DNA of 64,000 bases from Comamonadaceae bacterium PBBC1 (GTDB lineage Bacteria > Pseudomonadota > Gammaproteobacteria > Burkholderiales > Burkholderiaceae_C), in NCBI GenBank assembly GCA_002256145.1, contig NKIP01000001.1, positions 62,001-126,000 on the forward strand, read 5' to 3'. The notes under the pieces were generated by a model. It was not told where the DNA came from, did not search any database, and saw only the letters and a list, made by a program, of their open reading frames with translations. Positions 8,684-18,095 of this stretch are shown in pieces (within the stretch, counting starts at the first letter, position 1; every line of letters begins with the position of its first letter). The position numbers and the translations under genes are program-made.

Positions 8684-9087
8684 CCAGCGGCACCCGCTTC
8701 GAGCGAACTGACATAGCGCAATACATCTTCGGTGCGTCCTTCAATGACCAACTGCTCTGCGGTTTTGTAGCCAAATGGCGGCAATGGTTCGTTGCGGTAC
8801 CAAAAAATGGAACGACCTACATCGCCTGACAGATCATGGGCCGCTCGCATGACGCGCAAAGCCTCACGCAAAAATTTTTGGACACTCTCCGACGCCGGGG
8901 CACGACTGATCGTGTTTCGATGAACGTGGGCCTGGGCGGCCAGCGTCTGGACATCGATGCTCAGCACGTCGCCGAATCGCTTGGGTGAAAGCGTTGAGGC
9001 CCCCGCGTCTTTGTCGCGCAGGAAATCGATAAACCCTTCAAAGCCATGGCTGAGTGCAGGGGAAAATTGAAGAGTGGTTGTTTGCAT
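8680..9087 (-). CDS. Xre/MbcA/ParS-family antitoxin of a RES-Xre system
   Basis: 135 aa from the ATG at 9087. The N-terminal half has an Xre-like helix-turn-helix (RFGDVLSIDVQTLAAQAHVH). The C-terminal half matches the MbcA/ParS toxin-binding domain (GDVGRSIFWYRNEPLPPFGYKTAEQLV shown in part). It neutralises the RES toxin encoded immediately downstream with a 4-bp overlap and probably represses its own promoter. An in-frame upstream ATG at 9138 would add 17 hydrophobic residues not typical of the family, so it was not chosen. Confidence 0.9.
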   Translation of the reverse strand: MQTTTLQFSPALSHGFEGFIDFLRDKDAGASTLSPKRFGDVLSIDVQTLAAQAHVHRNTISRAPASESVQKFLREALRVMRAAHDLSGDVGRSIFWYRNEPLPPFGYKTAEQLVIEGRTEDVLRYVSSLEAGAAG

Positions 9088-9307
9088 ATATTGGCTTCCG
9101 ACGAAAAGCAATGCAACAATTATGCACTTTATAGGCATGCTATATGCAACTGAAATTCATCATCGCTGTCAATATGCTTGCGCCTACACCACCCACATTC
9201 GCCGAACGCATGCAGATAGCGGATATGAAATCCAACCGCATATGGACGACCATGGCCCAGATTTTGGGCTTCACAGGCCAGCCGGCCTGCTTCGAGTGCA
9301 TGTTTGT

Positions 9308-9665
9308 TCAGGGCAAGTTGCCCAAGGGCTCTTTGGCCGGGTCCGGGTAGCGGTAATGGGTGTGCCGACCCAGCGGGTCGGTGACTTGGGTCAGGCGGTC
9401 AAAGCGGTCGTGTTGCAGCTGGGTTTGGGCACCGCCGGGGCGGGTGATGCTTTGCACCTGGCCGCCGGGGTCGCGCTCTATTTTGGTGGGCTTGCCTTGG
9501 GGCGGGTGGATTCGGTGAGTTGCCCATGGGCATCGCGACCGTATTGGCTGACGCGGCCCGGGGGGGCGATGATGCGCAGCAGTTGGCCATAGGGCAGAGC
9601 GTTGCGAGTGTCCAGGTGCTCGCCTCGGTTGCATTCGTAGCGCTGAGTCCGCCGCAGCGGGCAGC
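9308..9665 (-). pseudogene. Rhs/YD-repeat protein remnant, frameshifted
   Basis: The minus strand encodes Rhs-like YD-repeat sequence split over two frames. YGRDAHGQLTESTRP is in one frame (about 9665-9480) and GGQVQSITRPGGAQTQLQH with DRFDRLTQVTDPLGRHTHY in another (about 9490-9320). A frameshift near 9485 joins them. Neither a full Rhs core nor a toxin tip is present. This is a decayed piece of a polymorphic toxin-type gene next to the RES-Xre pair and a transposase scrap. Confidence 0.75.
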
Positions 9666-9991
9666 GCAAATGCCTGCGCGAATGCCTGAATTGGCCACAA
9701 AACAGGTAAAACACAGCACACCAGCCGTGCATTCACCCCATCAAAATCCAGCCCCCAGAGGCTGAACTTTGAAAAAACGGGGTTGAAATTCAGCAAGGAA
9801 GCTGATCCGGACAGCGGACATGACAATCGGTCGCTTCTTCGGCCTGCTCATGGCGTCCATCCTCGTTTTGGGGGTGGAACTTGCTGGTCATCGGGGTGCA
9901 AGACTTCGATCAGCGCTGAACCTTGAACTTGCCGACAAACAAACCGACAAACGTCGCCCGCAAAGCTGACGGACTTGTATAGGGCAACGTG
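9666..9991. other. Gap with no recognisable gene
   Basis: These 326 bases lie between the Rhs remnant and the hydrolase gene. Short frames exist on both strands but none shows a ribosome-binding site with a family-like product. It is probably degraded DNA from the same accessory patch. The stretch 9088-9307 on the other side of the remnant is likewise without a supportable gene. Confidence 0.5.
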
Positions 9992-10864
9992 TCAGTCCGC
10001 GCGATGGATCAGCGCCTTGGCCAAACCATTCAAGCGCGTTCCCGCTCGCGTCAGGTCGGTCACGATGCTGAAGTGGTTCAGGCCCGGCAAGGCTTCGCAC
10101 ACCGGCACGGTTTGAGGCCCCCAGGCCTGGTGAATCTGGCGGATGTGCCGTAGAAATTCGGCGCTTTCGTCGCCCCCCGCCACCGCATACAGCACGCCCT
10201 TGTGGGGGCGTTTCCATTTGGCCGGGCTGGCCATGCGCACTTGCGCTGGCGTGAGCCGCAAGTCGCCCTGAAGAAACGGCGTTTTGCGCATGGGCTCCAG
10301 GTCAAACAAGCCTGAAATCGACAAGGCTTTGCGCAGCAAACCTGCGGGTAAATCACGCCCCAGTTTTTTCCAGTCACAGCCCAGCAGCATGGCGGCCAGA
10401 TGACCACCGGCCGAGTGGCCGATCACGGTGATGTTGCCCGCATCGCCGCCATGCTTGGCGATGTGCCGCCAAACCCAGGCTGTGGCCTTGGCCATCTGCA
10501 AAGCAATGTCGGGAATGGTGACAGGCTGCTCGGGCGTACCGGGGCACAAGGCGTAATTGACCACCACCACGCAAGCGTCCAGGTCACGCAAACCCGGGGC
10601 GACAAATGAGTGGTCCGATTTGTCCAGGCTGCGCCAATAGCCGCCGTGAATGAAAATCACCACAGGGGCACCGGCACGCGCTGCCGGAAAGATGTCCAGT
10701 GTTTCGTTCAGGCCGTCGCCATAGGGCACATCGAGTGCGGGCTTGAGCGTTTCACGCGCTTGCTTGGAGGCGCTTGTCCAATGCGCAAAGTGATCGGCAA
10801 AATCGGGCACCAAGGCCCGGTTGTTGTACATGCTGTCGTGCCAAGCGGCGTCTTTGATGGGCAT
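9992..10864 (-). CDS. Alpha/beta hydrolase, kynurenine formamidase-like
   Basis: 290 aa alpha/beta-hydrolase. HGGYW (about residues 74-78) forms the oxyanion hole as in the HGG-type esterases and arylformamidases. GHSAGG (about 149-154) is the nucleophile elbow. The late GLNHFSIV supplies the catalytic His. The length and the HGGYWRSLDKSDHSFVAP context resemble kynurenine formamidase-like proteins, but no tryptophan-degradation genes are nearby, so the substrate is open. Transcribed alone. Confidence 0.85.
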   Translation of the reverse strand: MPIKDAAWHDSMYNNRALVPDFADHFAHWTSASKQARETLKPALDVPYGDGLNETLDIFPAARAGAPVVIFIHGGYWRSLDKSDHSFVAPGLRDLDACVVVVNYALCPGTPEQPVTIPDIALQMAKATAWVWRHIAKHGGDAGNITVIGHSAGGHLAAMLLGCDWKKLGRDLPAGLLRKALSISGLFDLEPMRKTPFLQGDLRLTPAQVRMASPAKWKRPHKGVLYAVAGGDESAEFLRHIRQIHQAWGPQTVPVCEALPGLNHFSIVTDLTRAGTRLNGLAKALIHRAD

Positions 10865-10965
10865 GAAAATCTCCAGTCATTCAGGGCATCTTGGCACAGG
10901 CCAAGGACTCAGGCAGCCCAGCAGGCGACAGCCCCACAGGCCGTGAACCGGGCTGTGGAATGCTG

Positions 10966-13197
10966 TTATATCTTCATTTCCAGACGCAGCTGGACATTGC
11001 GCCAGTTGCGGTCTGTGGTTTTTGAGGTCTCACTTCGAATGCCATTGTTGAAAGTCGTCGCAGTCAGGTAGTCGCGGGGCAACAAGTTGCTCAGCGTCAG
11101 GCGCAAGGCAGTTGCCGGAGAAAAACGCCACAAGCCATTCACATCCACCACACGTTTGATCCCTTGGTAAGACCGCTGCTCTTGGCTGCGCTGCGTGTCG
11201 TAATCGGGGTTCCAGTTGATGTTGCCCCCCAAGGTCAGTGGCAAGCCTCGCAAGCGGTAATCAGCGCCCAGGTTGGCCGTCATGCTGGGCTGCTGGTCCA
11301 GACGGTTGTCGGGCCCTGGAACATCTTTGACTTTGGAGCTGAAAAAGCTGATGTTGCTGCGAATATCGACAGGCCAGACGTCGGCCAAAGCCTGGTTCAA
11401 ACGGAATTTGGCTTCCAATTCAATGCCCTGTGTAACTGCATCGCCCACGTTCTGCGGGGTTGACACCCAGCGCAAGGGGGTGGACCAGGGCACAGCGTTC
11501 AAGCTCGTCTGGTAGCGAATCAAATCCTGAATGTTTCGGCGAAACACATTGGCACTGAGGACCCCTCCACCATCCAAATACCGCTCAAACCCCAGGTCAA
11601 TACCTGTGGCCAATTCGGGACGCAGGTCGGGGTTACCTACCCGATCAGGCTGGGTGGGTACGTTGTCACCCGAAACGGGGTAGTCTCGCGAAAAACGCAG
11701 CGGGGCCACCAGGTTGTAAAGCGTGGGCGTTTTGTAGCTTCGCGTCAGGCTCATGCGAATTTGGTCGCGTTTGGACGGGTCGGGCTTCCACAAGGCATGA
11801 AGCAAAGGCGTCCAGACTTGGCTATTGTTGCGCTTGAGGTCCTCACTCACCTGCCCCTCGGTCAAAATGCTTTCGTAGCGAACACCTGCATAGGCAGACC
11901 AGTTGGGGTTGATCTTGAACTCGTCTTGGGTGTAGGCCGCCCAACGCACGGTGCGGGCCTTGAGGTTGCCACTTTCATCGCCCGCTCCTGCGCTGGCCTC
12001 TTCGACGCGACGCACGCCTTCGTGCTCCAAGCCACTGACCCACTGGTGCCCATTGTCCAGAACTCGGGTCCATTTGCCATTGAGGCTGGTGCTGCGGTCA
12101 GTGAAACGTTGCTCGTCGAGCGCATTCGACAAAAGCCCTGTGCTGTTCTGGACGGTCTGCGTGATGTGCTGGTTGTATTGGGACTGCCCCCCACCGAAAC
12201 GCACTTCCAAACGGTCATCGGCCGACAAGCGCTGACTCCATTGGCCGTTCAAACGGGCGGCTGCATAGCGGCTGCGGTTGTCAGTCAAAGCGGTGTCGGT
12301 GATAGAAGGCGACGTCAGCCGCTGGGCATCGATGCGCCCGTTTGCCGCATATTCGCTATAGATCACAAAAGGCGTCAAGGTCAGGTTTTTGCCTTGTTCA
12401 CCTTTCCATTGCAAACGGGCATTGGCATGCAGGCCCTGTCGTTGCCCGATGGACTGGCTCAGTCGGTTTTGGGGGTCACGGTAGTCCGACAAAATTTCCG
12501 TCAGGCTTTCATCGGCACGGGTATTGTCCATTGCCGACAGAGTGAAAGTGCCACTGAGTGGTTCGGTCTTGAGGTTGTGGACCCAGTTCACCATGGTCGA
12601 GCCTTCACCATGCTCATAACTGCGGGTGATCTTCAAATCGTCGGGGTTGGCTTTTTGGCCCTCGCGCAGCACGATGTTGATGGTGCCGGCAATGGCCCGT
12701 GCTCCTGTCTCGGCGGTCGGGGCGCGCAAAATTTCGATCTTCTCAACCTGCTCTGGGGTGAGCGAGTCGACAGAAAAGCCTGGTGGCACACGCTCGCCAT
12801 CTAACAAAATTTGGGTGTAACCGCCACCCAAGCCGCGCATGCGAATGGCCCCACCACGCCCCGGCGCGCCTTGCACCGTGACGCCGGGCAGCCGCTTGAG
12901 CACTTCACCCAAGGTGGCATCGCCTTGTTTTTCAATTTCTTCGCGGCCAATGACAATTTTGGCCGCTGTGGATTCACGCCGCGCCTCGGTGTCGTTGTTG
13001 CGGTTGCTGCGGATTTCAATCTGCCCCAAATCTGCGGCTGGCGCATTGGGTGTCGGCGGCGTTTGCGCCAAGGACAAAGCGGGCAAGAGCGACAAGCCCA
13101 GACCTGCCAAGAGCCAGCGTTGGCTCAAGGCGGTCAGAGTCAGGGCAAATGGGGCTTCAGGGCAAGCCAAGGCCCGGAGATCAGGTGATGTGTGCAT
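10966..13197 (-). CDS. TonB-dependent outer-membrane receptor
   Basis: 743 aa. A signal peptide (about 20-45, ending LSLAQ) is followed by a plug domain at about 55-165 with RLPGVTVQGAPGRGGAIRMRG, ILLDGERVPPG and the NIVLREG edge. The beta-barrel follows, ending NVQLRLEMKI rather than the more usual terminal Phe. The substrate may be a siderophore, heme, cobalamin or a carbohydrate; no neighbouring genes decide this. No TonB-box extension or anti-sigma signalling domain is obvious. Confidence 0.92.
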   Translation of the reverse strand: MHTSPDLRALACPEAPFALTLTALSQRWLLAGLGLSLLPALSLAQTPPTPNAPAADLGQIEIRSNRNNDTEARRESTAAKIVIGREEIEKQGDATLGEVLKRLPGVTVQGAPGRGGAIRMRGLGGGYTQILLDGERVPPGFSVDSLTPEQVEKIEILRAPTAETGARAIAGTINIVLREGQKANPDDLKITRSYEHGEGSTMVNWVHNLKTEPLSGTFTLSAMDNTRADESLTEILSDYRDPQNRLSQSIGQRQGLHANARLQWKGEQGKNLTLTPFVIYSEYAANGRIDAQRLTSPSITDTALTDNRSRYAAARLNGQWSQRLSADDRLEVRFGGGQSQYNQHITQTVQNSTGLLSNALDEQRFTDRSTSLNGKWTRVLDNGHQWVSGLEHEGVRRVEEASAGAGDESGNLKARTVRWAAYTQDEFKINPNWSAYAGVRYESILTEGQVSEDLKRNNSQVWTPLLHALWKPDPSKRDQIRMSLTRSYKTPTLYNLVAPLRFSRDYPVSGDNVPTQPDRVGNPDLRPELATGIDLGFERYLDGGGVLSANVFRRNIQDLIRYQTSLNAVPWSTPLRWVSTPQNVGDAVTQGIELEAKFRLNQALADVWPVDIRSNISFFSSKVKDVPGPDNRLDQQPSMTANLGADYRLRGLPLTLGGNINWNPDYDTQRSQEQRSYQGIKRVVDVNGLWRFSPATALRLTLSNLLPRDYLTATTFNNGIRSETSKTTDRNWRNVQLRLEMKI

Positions 13198-13264
13198 CCC
13201 GACATTTTGACAGCGCTAACTGGGGCTGTGTCCAAGGTCGGTAATGTCCATCACCCTGCGGGGA

Positions 13265-14713
13265 TCAATCGCCCGATTTGAACAAGGCCGCCACCTTGCG
13301 TTTGGGTTTGATGTTGGCCGAAATCGACGAGCGGGCTGTTTTGGGCGTGGCGGCTTCCCAGCTGGGAGAAGCGTCGCTGGAAGCCGCTTCGTAAGGCTTT
13401 TCAAAAAACGGATCGCGGTTGATGGGTGCAGGGCGAAAACCGCCACGGCGTGGGGCATCGAGGCCATCGCGGGGATCAAACTCTTCGCGTCGGCGACCTT
13501 CGTAGGGGCGTGCACGGGGACGGTCTTCGGCGCGGGTGCCCCATTTTTCAGGCACGGGGCCTGCTGGGCGGACGTCCAGTTGCAGGGTTTCGACTTCCAG
13601 CTTTTTCTTGATCAGCTTTTCAATGTCACCGACCAAACGCGCATCGGACGGGCTGACCAAGGTCACGGCCAGACCCGACGCCCCGGCGCGGCCGGTGCGG
13701 CCAATGCGGTGCACATAGTCTTCGGCGTTGAAGGGCACGTCGAAGTTGAACACCGCAGGCACGTCTTTGATGTCCAGCCCACGGGCGGCCACGTCGGTAC
13801 AAACCAGCAAATCGACCTCGCCTTGCTTGAAGGCTTCCAGCGCTTTCAGGCGCTCGTCCTGGCTCTTGTCGCCGTGCAGCGCAGCGGTGCGCAGGCCTTC
13901 ACGCTCCAGCGAACGGGCCAAGCGGCCGCAGCCGAGTTTGCTGTTGACAAAGATAAAAGCCTGCTTGATGCCCCGGTCATCCAGCACCTTGCGGATCACG
14001 CGGCGCTTGTCATCGTCTTGTGCGGCGTAAAAACGCTGCTCCACTGTGGATGCCGTCTCGTTGGGCCGGGCCACCTCGATGGTGATGGGGTTTTGCAGGT
14101 AGCTGCCGGCCAGGCGCTTGATTTCGGGTGAGAAGGTGGCCGAAAACAGCAGCGTGGTGCGCTGCTTGGGCAAATAACTCAGGATGCGCTGCAAATCGGG
14201 CAAAAAGCCGATGTCCAGCATCCGGTCGGCTTCGTCCAGCACCACATATTCCACCTGGTTCAAGACCGCGTTTTTGGCTTCGATATGGTCGAGCAAACGG
14301 CCGGGGGTCGCCACCAGCACCTCAACCCCTTGTTTGAGCTCTAGGGTCTGGGGCTTCATGTCCATGCCACCAAACACCACCGCACTGCGCAGCTGGGTGT
14401 ACTTGGCGTACAACTTGATCTGTTGGGCCACTTGGTCGGCCAGCTCGCGCGTGGGCAACAGCACCAAAGCCCGCACCGGGTGACGCGCGGGCGAGGTGGA
14501 GGGGTTTTCGTGTTTGAGCAGCCGCTGCAGCAAAGGCAGCGAAAACGCCGCCGTTTTACCGGTGCCGGTCTGGGCCGCGCCCATCACGTCCTGGCCCGTC
14601 AACACCACCGGAATGGCTTGGGCCTGGATAGGGGTCATGGATTCGTAGCCCATTTCGGCCACGGCTCGTGCCAGCGTGGGCGCCAGCGATAAATTGGAAA
14701 AAGAGTCGGTCAT
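13265..14713 (-). CDS. rhlE: DEAD-box ATP-dependent RNA helicase RhlE
   Basis: 482 aa. All helicase motifs are visible: Q motif PIQAQAIP, Walker A AQTGTGKTAAF (about residues 45-55), DEAD (about 157-160), SATF (about 190), ARGLD and HRIGRTGRAG (about 330-340). The basic, Arg-rich C-terminal extension of about 100 residues is typical of RhlE, which acts in ribosome assembly and RNA remodelling, often at low temperature. A single gene. Confidence 0.95.
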   Translation of the reverse strand: MTDSFSNLSLAPTLARAVAEMGYESMTPIQAQAIPVVLTGQDVMGAAQTGTGKTAAFSLPLLQRLLKHENPSTSPARHPVRALVLLPTRELADQVAQQIKLYAKYTQLRSAVVFGGMDMKPQTLELKQGVEVLVATPGRLLDHIEAKNAVLNQVEYVVLDEADRMLDIGFLPDLQRILSYLPKQRTTLLFSATFSPEIKRLAGSYLQNPITIEVARPNETASTVEQRFYAAQDDDKRRVIRKVLDDRGIKQAFIFVNSKLGCGRLARSLEREGLRTAALHGDKSQDERLKALEAFKQGEVDLLVCTDVAARGLDIKDVPAVFNFDVPFNAEDYVHRIGRTGRAGASGLAVTLVSPSDARLVGDIEKLIKKKLEVETLQLDVRPAGPVPEKWGTRAEDRPRARPYEGRRREEFDPRDGLDAPRRGGFRPAPINRDPFFEKPYEAASSDASPSWEAATPKTARSSISANIKPKRKVAALFKSGD

Positions 14714-14766
14714 TAACCCGCTATTGTCGCATTTTGGGGTGACACCCCCAAAACTGGCATGCAGGC

Positions 14767-15336
14767 TCAGGTTTTGGGCAGTGTCACGCCCACTTGGCCT
14801 TGGTACTTGCCGCCCCGGTCTTTGTAGCTGGTTTCGCAGACTTCATCGCTCTCAAAAAACAGCACCTGCGCACAACCTTCACCCGCGTAAATCTTGGCCG
14901 GCAACGGGGTGGTGTTGCTGAATTCCAGGGTCACATAGCCCTCCCACTCGGGCTCGAAGGGGGTCACGTTGACGATGATGCCGCAGCGGGCGTAGGTGCT
15001 TTTGCCCAGGCAAATGGTCAGCACATTGCGCGGTATGCGGAAATATTCCACCGTGCGGGCCAGCGCAAAACTGTTGGGGGGAATGATGCAAACATCGCTT
15101 TCGATGTCCACAAAACTGCGTTCATCAAAATTCTTCGGGTCCACCACCGTGCTGTAAATGTTGGTGAATACCTTGAACTCAGGGGCACAACGGATGTCGT
15201 AGCCATAGCTGCTGGTGCCATAGCTGACGATTTTTTGGCCTGCGGCGTCTTTGCGTATTTGCCCCGGTTCAAACGGCGAGATCATGCCGTGCTCTTCGGC
15301 CATGCGGCGGATCCATTTGTCGCTTTTGATGCTCAT
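14767..15336 (-). CDS. dcd: dCTP deaminase
   Basis: 189 aa, standard length. It deaminates dCTP to dUTP for thymidylate synthesis. The motif SSYGYDIR (near residues 42-49), the active-site region GKSTYARCG with the Glu-containing [15 protein letters not shown] (about 128-142), and the C-terminal KYQGQ are all present. It sits between rhlE and a TTT receptor gene, both unrelated. Confidence 0.96.
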   Translation of the reverse strand: MSIKSDKWIRRMAEEHGMISPFEPGQIRKDAAGQKIVSYGTSSYGYDIRCAPEFKVFTNIYSTVVDPKNFDERSFVDIESDVCIIPPNSFALARTVEYFRIPRNVLTICLGKSTYARCGIIVNVTPFEPEWEGYVTLEFSNTTPLPAKIYAGEGCAQVLFFESDEVCETSYKDRGGKYQGQVGVTLPKT

Positions 15337-15494
15337 CGCTCACCCTTTGAAGAAGGCCTGCATTTTAGGCCTCTTGCCCGTTCAAGGCCTTGGCCTGGTG
15401 CAAGGCCCGCAAGCCAGAGTCTCCCCAGCAACTGCTCAGGCCATGATTTGCCAACAAAATAAACGGCAAAACAACACCTTTTGTGGAGACCGAC

Positions 15495-16468
15495 ATGCAA
15501 AGACGCACCTTCATTCAGGCCAGCCCCTTGTGGTTTGGACTGCCTGGACTGGCAAGCGCCCAAACGGCCTACCCCAACCGTCCCATCAAATACATTGTGC
15601 CGGTGGCTGCTGGTGGGGGCTCAGACATGGTGGGCCGTCAATTTTGCGATCGGTTTGGCAAAGTGCTGGGGCAAGCCATGGTGGTTGAAAACCACGGGGG
15701 TGGCGGTGGCGTGATCGCCTCGCAAATGGCCGCCAAAGCCAGCCCCGATGGCTACACCCTGATGCAGGGTTACGTCGCCACACACGGCACATCCCCCGCC
15801 ACACGCAAACTGCCCTACGACCAGATCAAAGACTTCAGTCCCATCGGCATGATTGGCAGCACCCCCAATGTGCTGGTGGTCAACGCCAACTTGCCCATCA
15901 AAGACGTCAAAGCCTTCATCGACTACGTTAAAAAAACCCCGGTCGGGTGTCCTACGGTTCGGCAGGCGCGGGCTCGCTGACCCACCTCACGGCGGAGTTG
16001 TTCAAGGCGCAAACCGGCGCTTTCATGGTCCATATCCCGTACCGGGGCATCGCGCCCGCCACCAATGATGTGATTGCCGGTCAAACCCAGGCCATGTTTC
16101 CAGGATTGGCGGCCGCCCTGCCCCACATTCGCAGCGGTCGCATTCGCGCTTTGGCAGTCACAGGCGCACAACGTCACTCGGCCCTGAAAGACGTGCCCAC
16201 CATGGAAGAAGCGGGGCTCAAAGGTTTTGATGCGCAGCAGTGGTACGGCGTGGTGGGCCCGGCGGGCATGCCTGCGGCGGTGGTCAAACAACTCAACGAC
16301 GCCATGGCCACCGTCTTGGCCCAGCCCGACTTTCGCGACAAACTGAGTGCCGAAGCGGTTGAACTCATGCCCATGAATCCCACGCAATTTGCCGACTTCA
16401 TGAAAAAAGACCTGGCTCGCTGGACAGACTTGGCCAAAGAACGGCAAATCAACCTGGATGCCGCTTGA
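15495..16468 (+). pseudogene. TTT-family solute receptor, interrupted by a -1 frameshift at a poly-A run
   Basis: The first part (15495 to about 15936) reads as a Bug receptor: signal peptide, YPNRPIKYIVPVAAGGGSDM, then VKAFIDYVKK. The second part (from about 15937 to 16468) continues in another frame with VSYGSAGAGSLTHLTAELF, VHIPYRGIAP and ends QINLDAA. The frame changes at seven A residues (15930-15936). Eight As would give one continuous 324-residue receptor. It may be a pseudogene, a sequencing error or a slippage site. A ggag motif sits 6 bp before the ATG. Both halves look otherwise well conserved, so the lesion is recent or artefactual. Confidence 0.85.
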
Positions 16469-16541
16469 TCCAAGGCGCCAGGGCGCAAAGCCACCGGGTC
16501 CTGACAGCGTGTCATCAACCCGCCCCAAAGCGGGCACGCGC

Positions 16542-17639
16542 TCAGCGTGAGACGCGCCCCAGTACGCCTTGCACCAAATAATTCATCTGCAAAATCTGTG
16601 CATCGCTCAAGGCCTGCCCGGCAGGAACCACCTCTTTGCCCTCGTTGTCGGTGATGGGCCCGACAAAAGGCTTGAGCTGCCCAGAACCCACACGTTTTTG
16701 CTTGGCCAGGATTTCGTCCTGAACCTTCTTGGGCACCTTCGGGCCAAAGTCGCCCACGCGGATCATGCCGTCCTTGACGCCGCCCCACACACTGCCCGAA
16801 GTCCAGGTGCCATTCATGGCCGCCTTGACGCGGGCCGTGTAGTAGTCGCCCCACTGGTGGGTCACGGCGATGATCTGCGCATCAGGCCCGGTCTTGCGCA
16901 TGTCGGAGTGGTAGGCCACGGCCATCTTGCCGCGCTCTTGGGCTGCGGCCATCACGGCGGTTGATCCCGTGTGGAAGGCGATCACATCGACATCCTGGTT
17001 GAACAAGGCCATGGCCGCTTCACGCTCTTTGGGTGGGTCAAACCAGGCGTTGAGCCAGACCACTTTGACTTGGGCCTTGGGGTTGACCGAGCGCATGCCC
17101 AAAGTGAAGGCGTTGATGCCCTGCAGGACTTCGGGAATTGGAAAGCCCGCCACATAACCGGCCACATTCGTTTGCGTCATGCGCCCGGCTGCGATGCCCG
17201 CCAAATAGCGGCCTTCGTAATAGCGGGCGTTGGAGGCCGTCACGTTGGGCGCGGTCTTGAAGCCGGTCACCGACTCGAACTTCACATTTGGAAAGTCTTT
17301 GGCCACCCGCAGTGTGGGCTCCATGTAGCCAAAACTGGGCGTGAAAATGATCTGGTGGCCTTGGTTAGCCAGGTCGCGGATCACACGCTCGGCGTCAGCG
17401 CCCTCCGCCACATCGGCCACAAAGGTGGTCTTGACCTGATCGCCCAAAGCCCGCTCAACGGCCTTGCGGCCCTCGTCGTGCTGACGCGTCCAGCCCGCCT
17501 CGGTGATGGGCGAGACATAAACAAAACCGGCCTTGAGGGGCTCGGTCGCTTTGACAGGCGTTGGCGTGGAAGTTTGTGCCTGAACGGCAGGAAGAAAAAA
17601 GCAGGCGGCCACGAGCGTGGCAGCGAGGTTTTTATACAT
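16542..17639 (-). CDS. BMP-family ABC transporter substrate-binding protein (orphan)
   Basis: 365 aa. A cleavable signal peptide (about 1-22, ending AVQAQ) precedes a basic membrane protein (BMP/PnrA) fold: AGFVYVSPITEAGWTRQHDEGR with AERVIRDLANQGHQIIFTPSFGYMEP (in parts), and WGDYYTARVKA. The family binds purine nucleosides or bases. It lacks a lipobox Cys, unlike its paralogue at 28.9-30.0 kb, and has no permease genes beside it, so it may feed the importer encoded 13 kb away. AGAGGA lies before the ATG. Confidence 0.92.
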   Translation of the reverse strand: MYKNLAATLVAACFFLPAVQAQTSTPTPVKATEPLKAGFVYVSPITEAGWTRQHDEGRKAVERALGDQVKTTFVADVAEGADAERVIRDLANQGHQIIFTPSFGYMEPTLRVAKDFPNVKFESVTGFKTAPNVTASNARYYEGRYLAGIAAGRMTQTNVAGYVAGFPIPEVLQGINAFTLGMRSVNPKAQVKVVWLNAWFDPPKEREAAMALFNQDVDVIAFHTGSTAVMAAAQERGKMAVAYHSDMRKTGPDAQIIAVTHQWGDYYTARVKAAMNGTWTSGSVWGGVKDGMIRVGDFGPKVPKKVQDEILAKQKRVGSGQLKPFVGPITDNEGKEVVPAGQALSDAQILQMNYLVQGVLGRVSR

Positions 17640-17676
17640 GGTAGTCCTCTACATGGCCCCGAGATTGAACAAAACA

Positions 17677-17699
17677 AAGCCCGCCGGGGCGACGGGCTT
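17677..17699 (-). terminator. Hairpin with U-rich tail in front of the orphan BMP gene
   Basis: On the minus strand AAGCCCG and CGGGCTT (17699-17693 and 17683-17677) form a stem of 7 bp around a GC-rich loop, followed by TGTTTTGTT. It lies 38 bp upstream of the BMP start codon and about 100 bp after the YciI gene. It could terminate transcription from that gene or act as an attenuator in the BMP leader. Confidence 0.6.
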
Positions 17700-17799
17700 C
17701 GGGAGTGGATTTTACATGGGGTATTTGTCCATACCGTCCATACGCTTCATCAAAAGCCCACGGCAAAGACTGAAAGCAGACCAGTGTGCGTAAAAAGCC

Positions 17800-18093
17800 T
17801 CAAACCAACACCTGCTGGTCCAGCGCTTTGCTCCAATGCAAAACTTCCACGCTCTGGCGCAGCCCGCAAGTCCAGAAGGGGTCGGTCTGCATCAATTGAT
17901 GGACTCTTTCTTTGGACTCGGACTCTACGATCCACAAGGCACCTTTGGGCACCTGCCCAAGCTGCTCGCGCAAGCTGCCCGCCACGCGCACTTGCGCCTG
18001 ATGTGCAGCCACCCAGTCAATGTGGGCTTGCAAATGGGTAGCACGCAAAGCGCCTTGATCTGGCAAATCAGTGAACAAAACAACAAACAACAT
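17800..18093 (-). CDS. YciI-family protein
   Basis: 97 aa. The small alpha/beta ferredoxin-like YCII fold is indicated by MLFVVLFTDLP, the His-containing RATHLQAHIDWVA, and the late VESESKERVHQLMQTDPFW. Function is generally unknown; some members have dehydrochlorinase-like or enzymatic accessory roles. aaggag lies 8 bp before the ATG at 18093, which decides the start. It directly follows a deleted phosphoesterase reading frame whose stop is 2 bp upstream of this ATG. Confidence 0.88.
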   Translation of the reverse strand: MLFVVLFTDLPDQGALRATHLQAHIDWVAAHQAQVRVAGSLREQLGQVPKGALWIVESESKERVHQLMQTDPFWTCGLRQSVEVLHWSKALDQQVLV

Positions 18094-18095
18094 AG

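Noticed and set aside
13216..13515. Small minus-strand frame at the end of rhlE
   Set aside because: It overlaps the rhlE C-terminal coding region in another frame and has no supporting features.
17640..17800. Purine riboswitch upstream of the orphan BMP gene
   Set aside because: The conserved loop sequences of the purine riboswitch were not found; only the terminator-like hairpin is supported.
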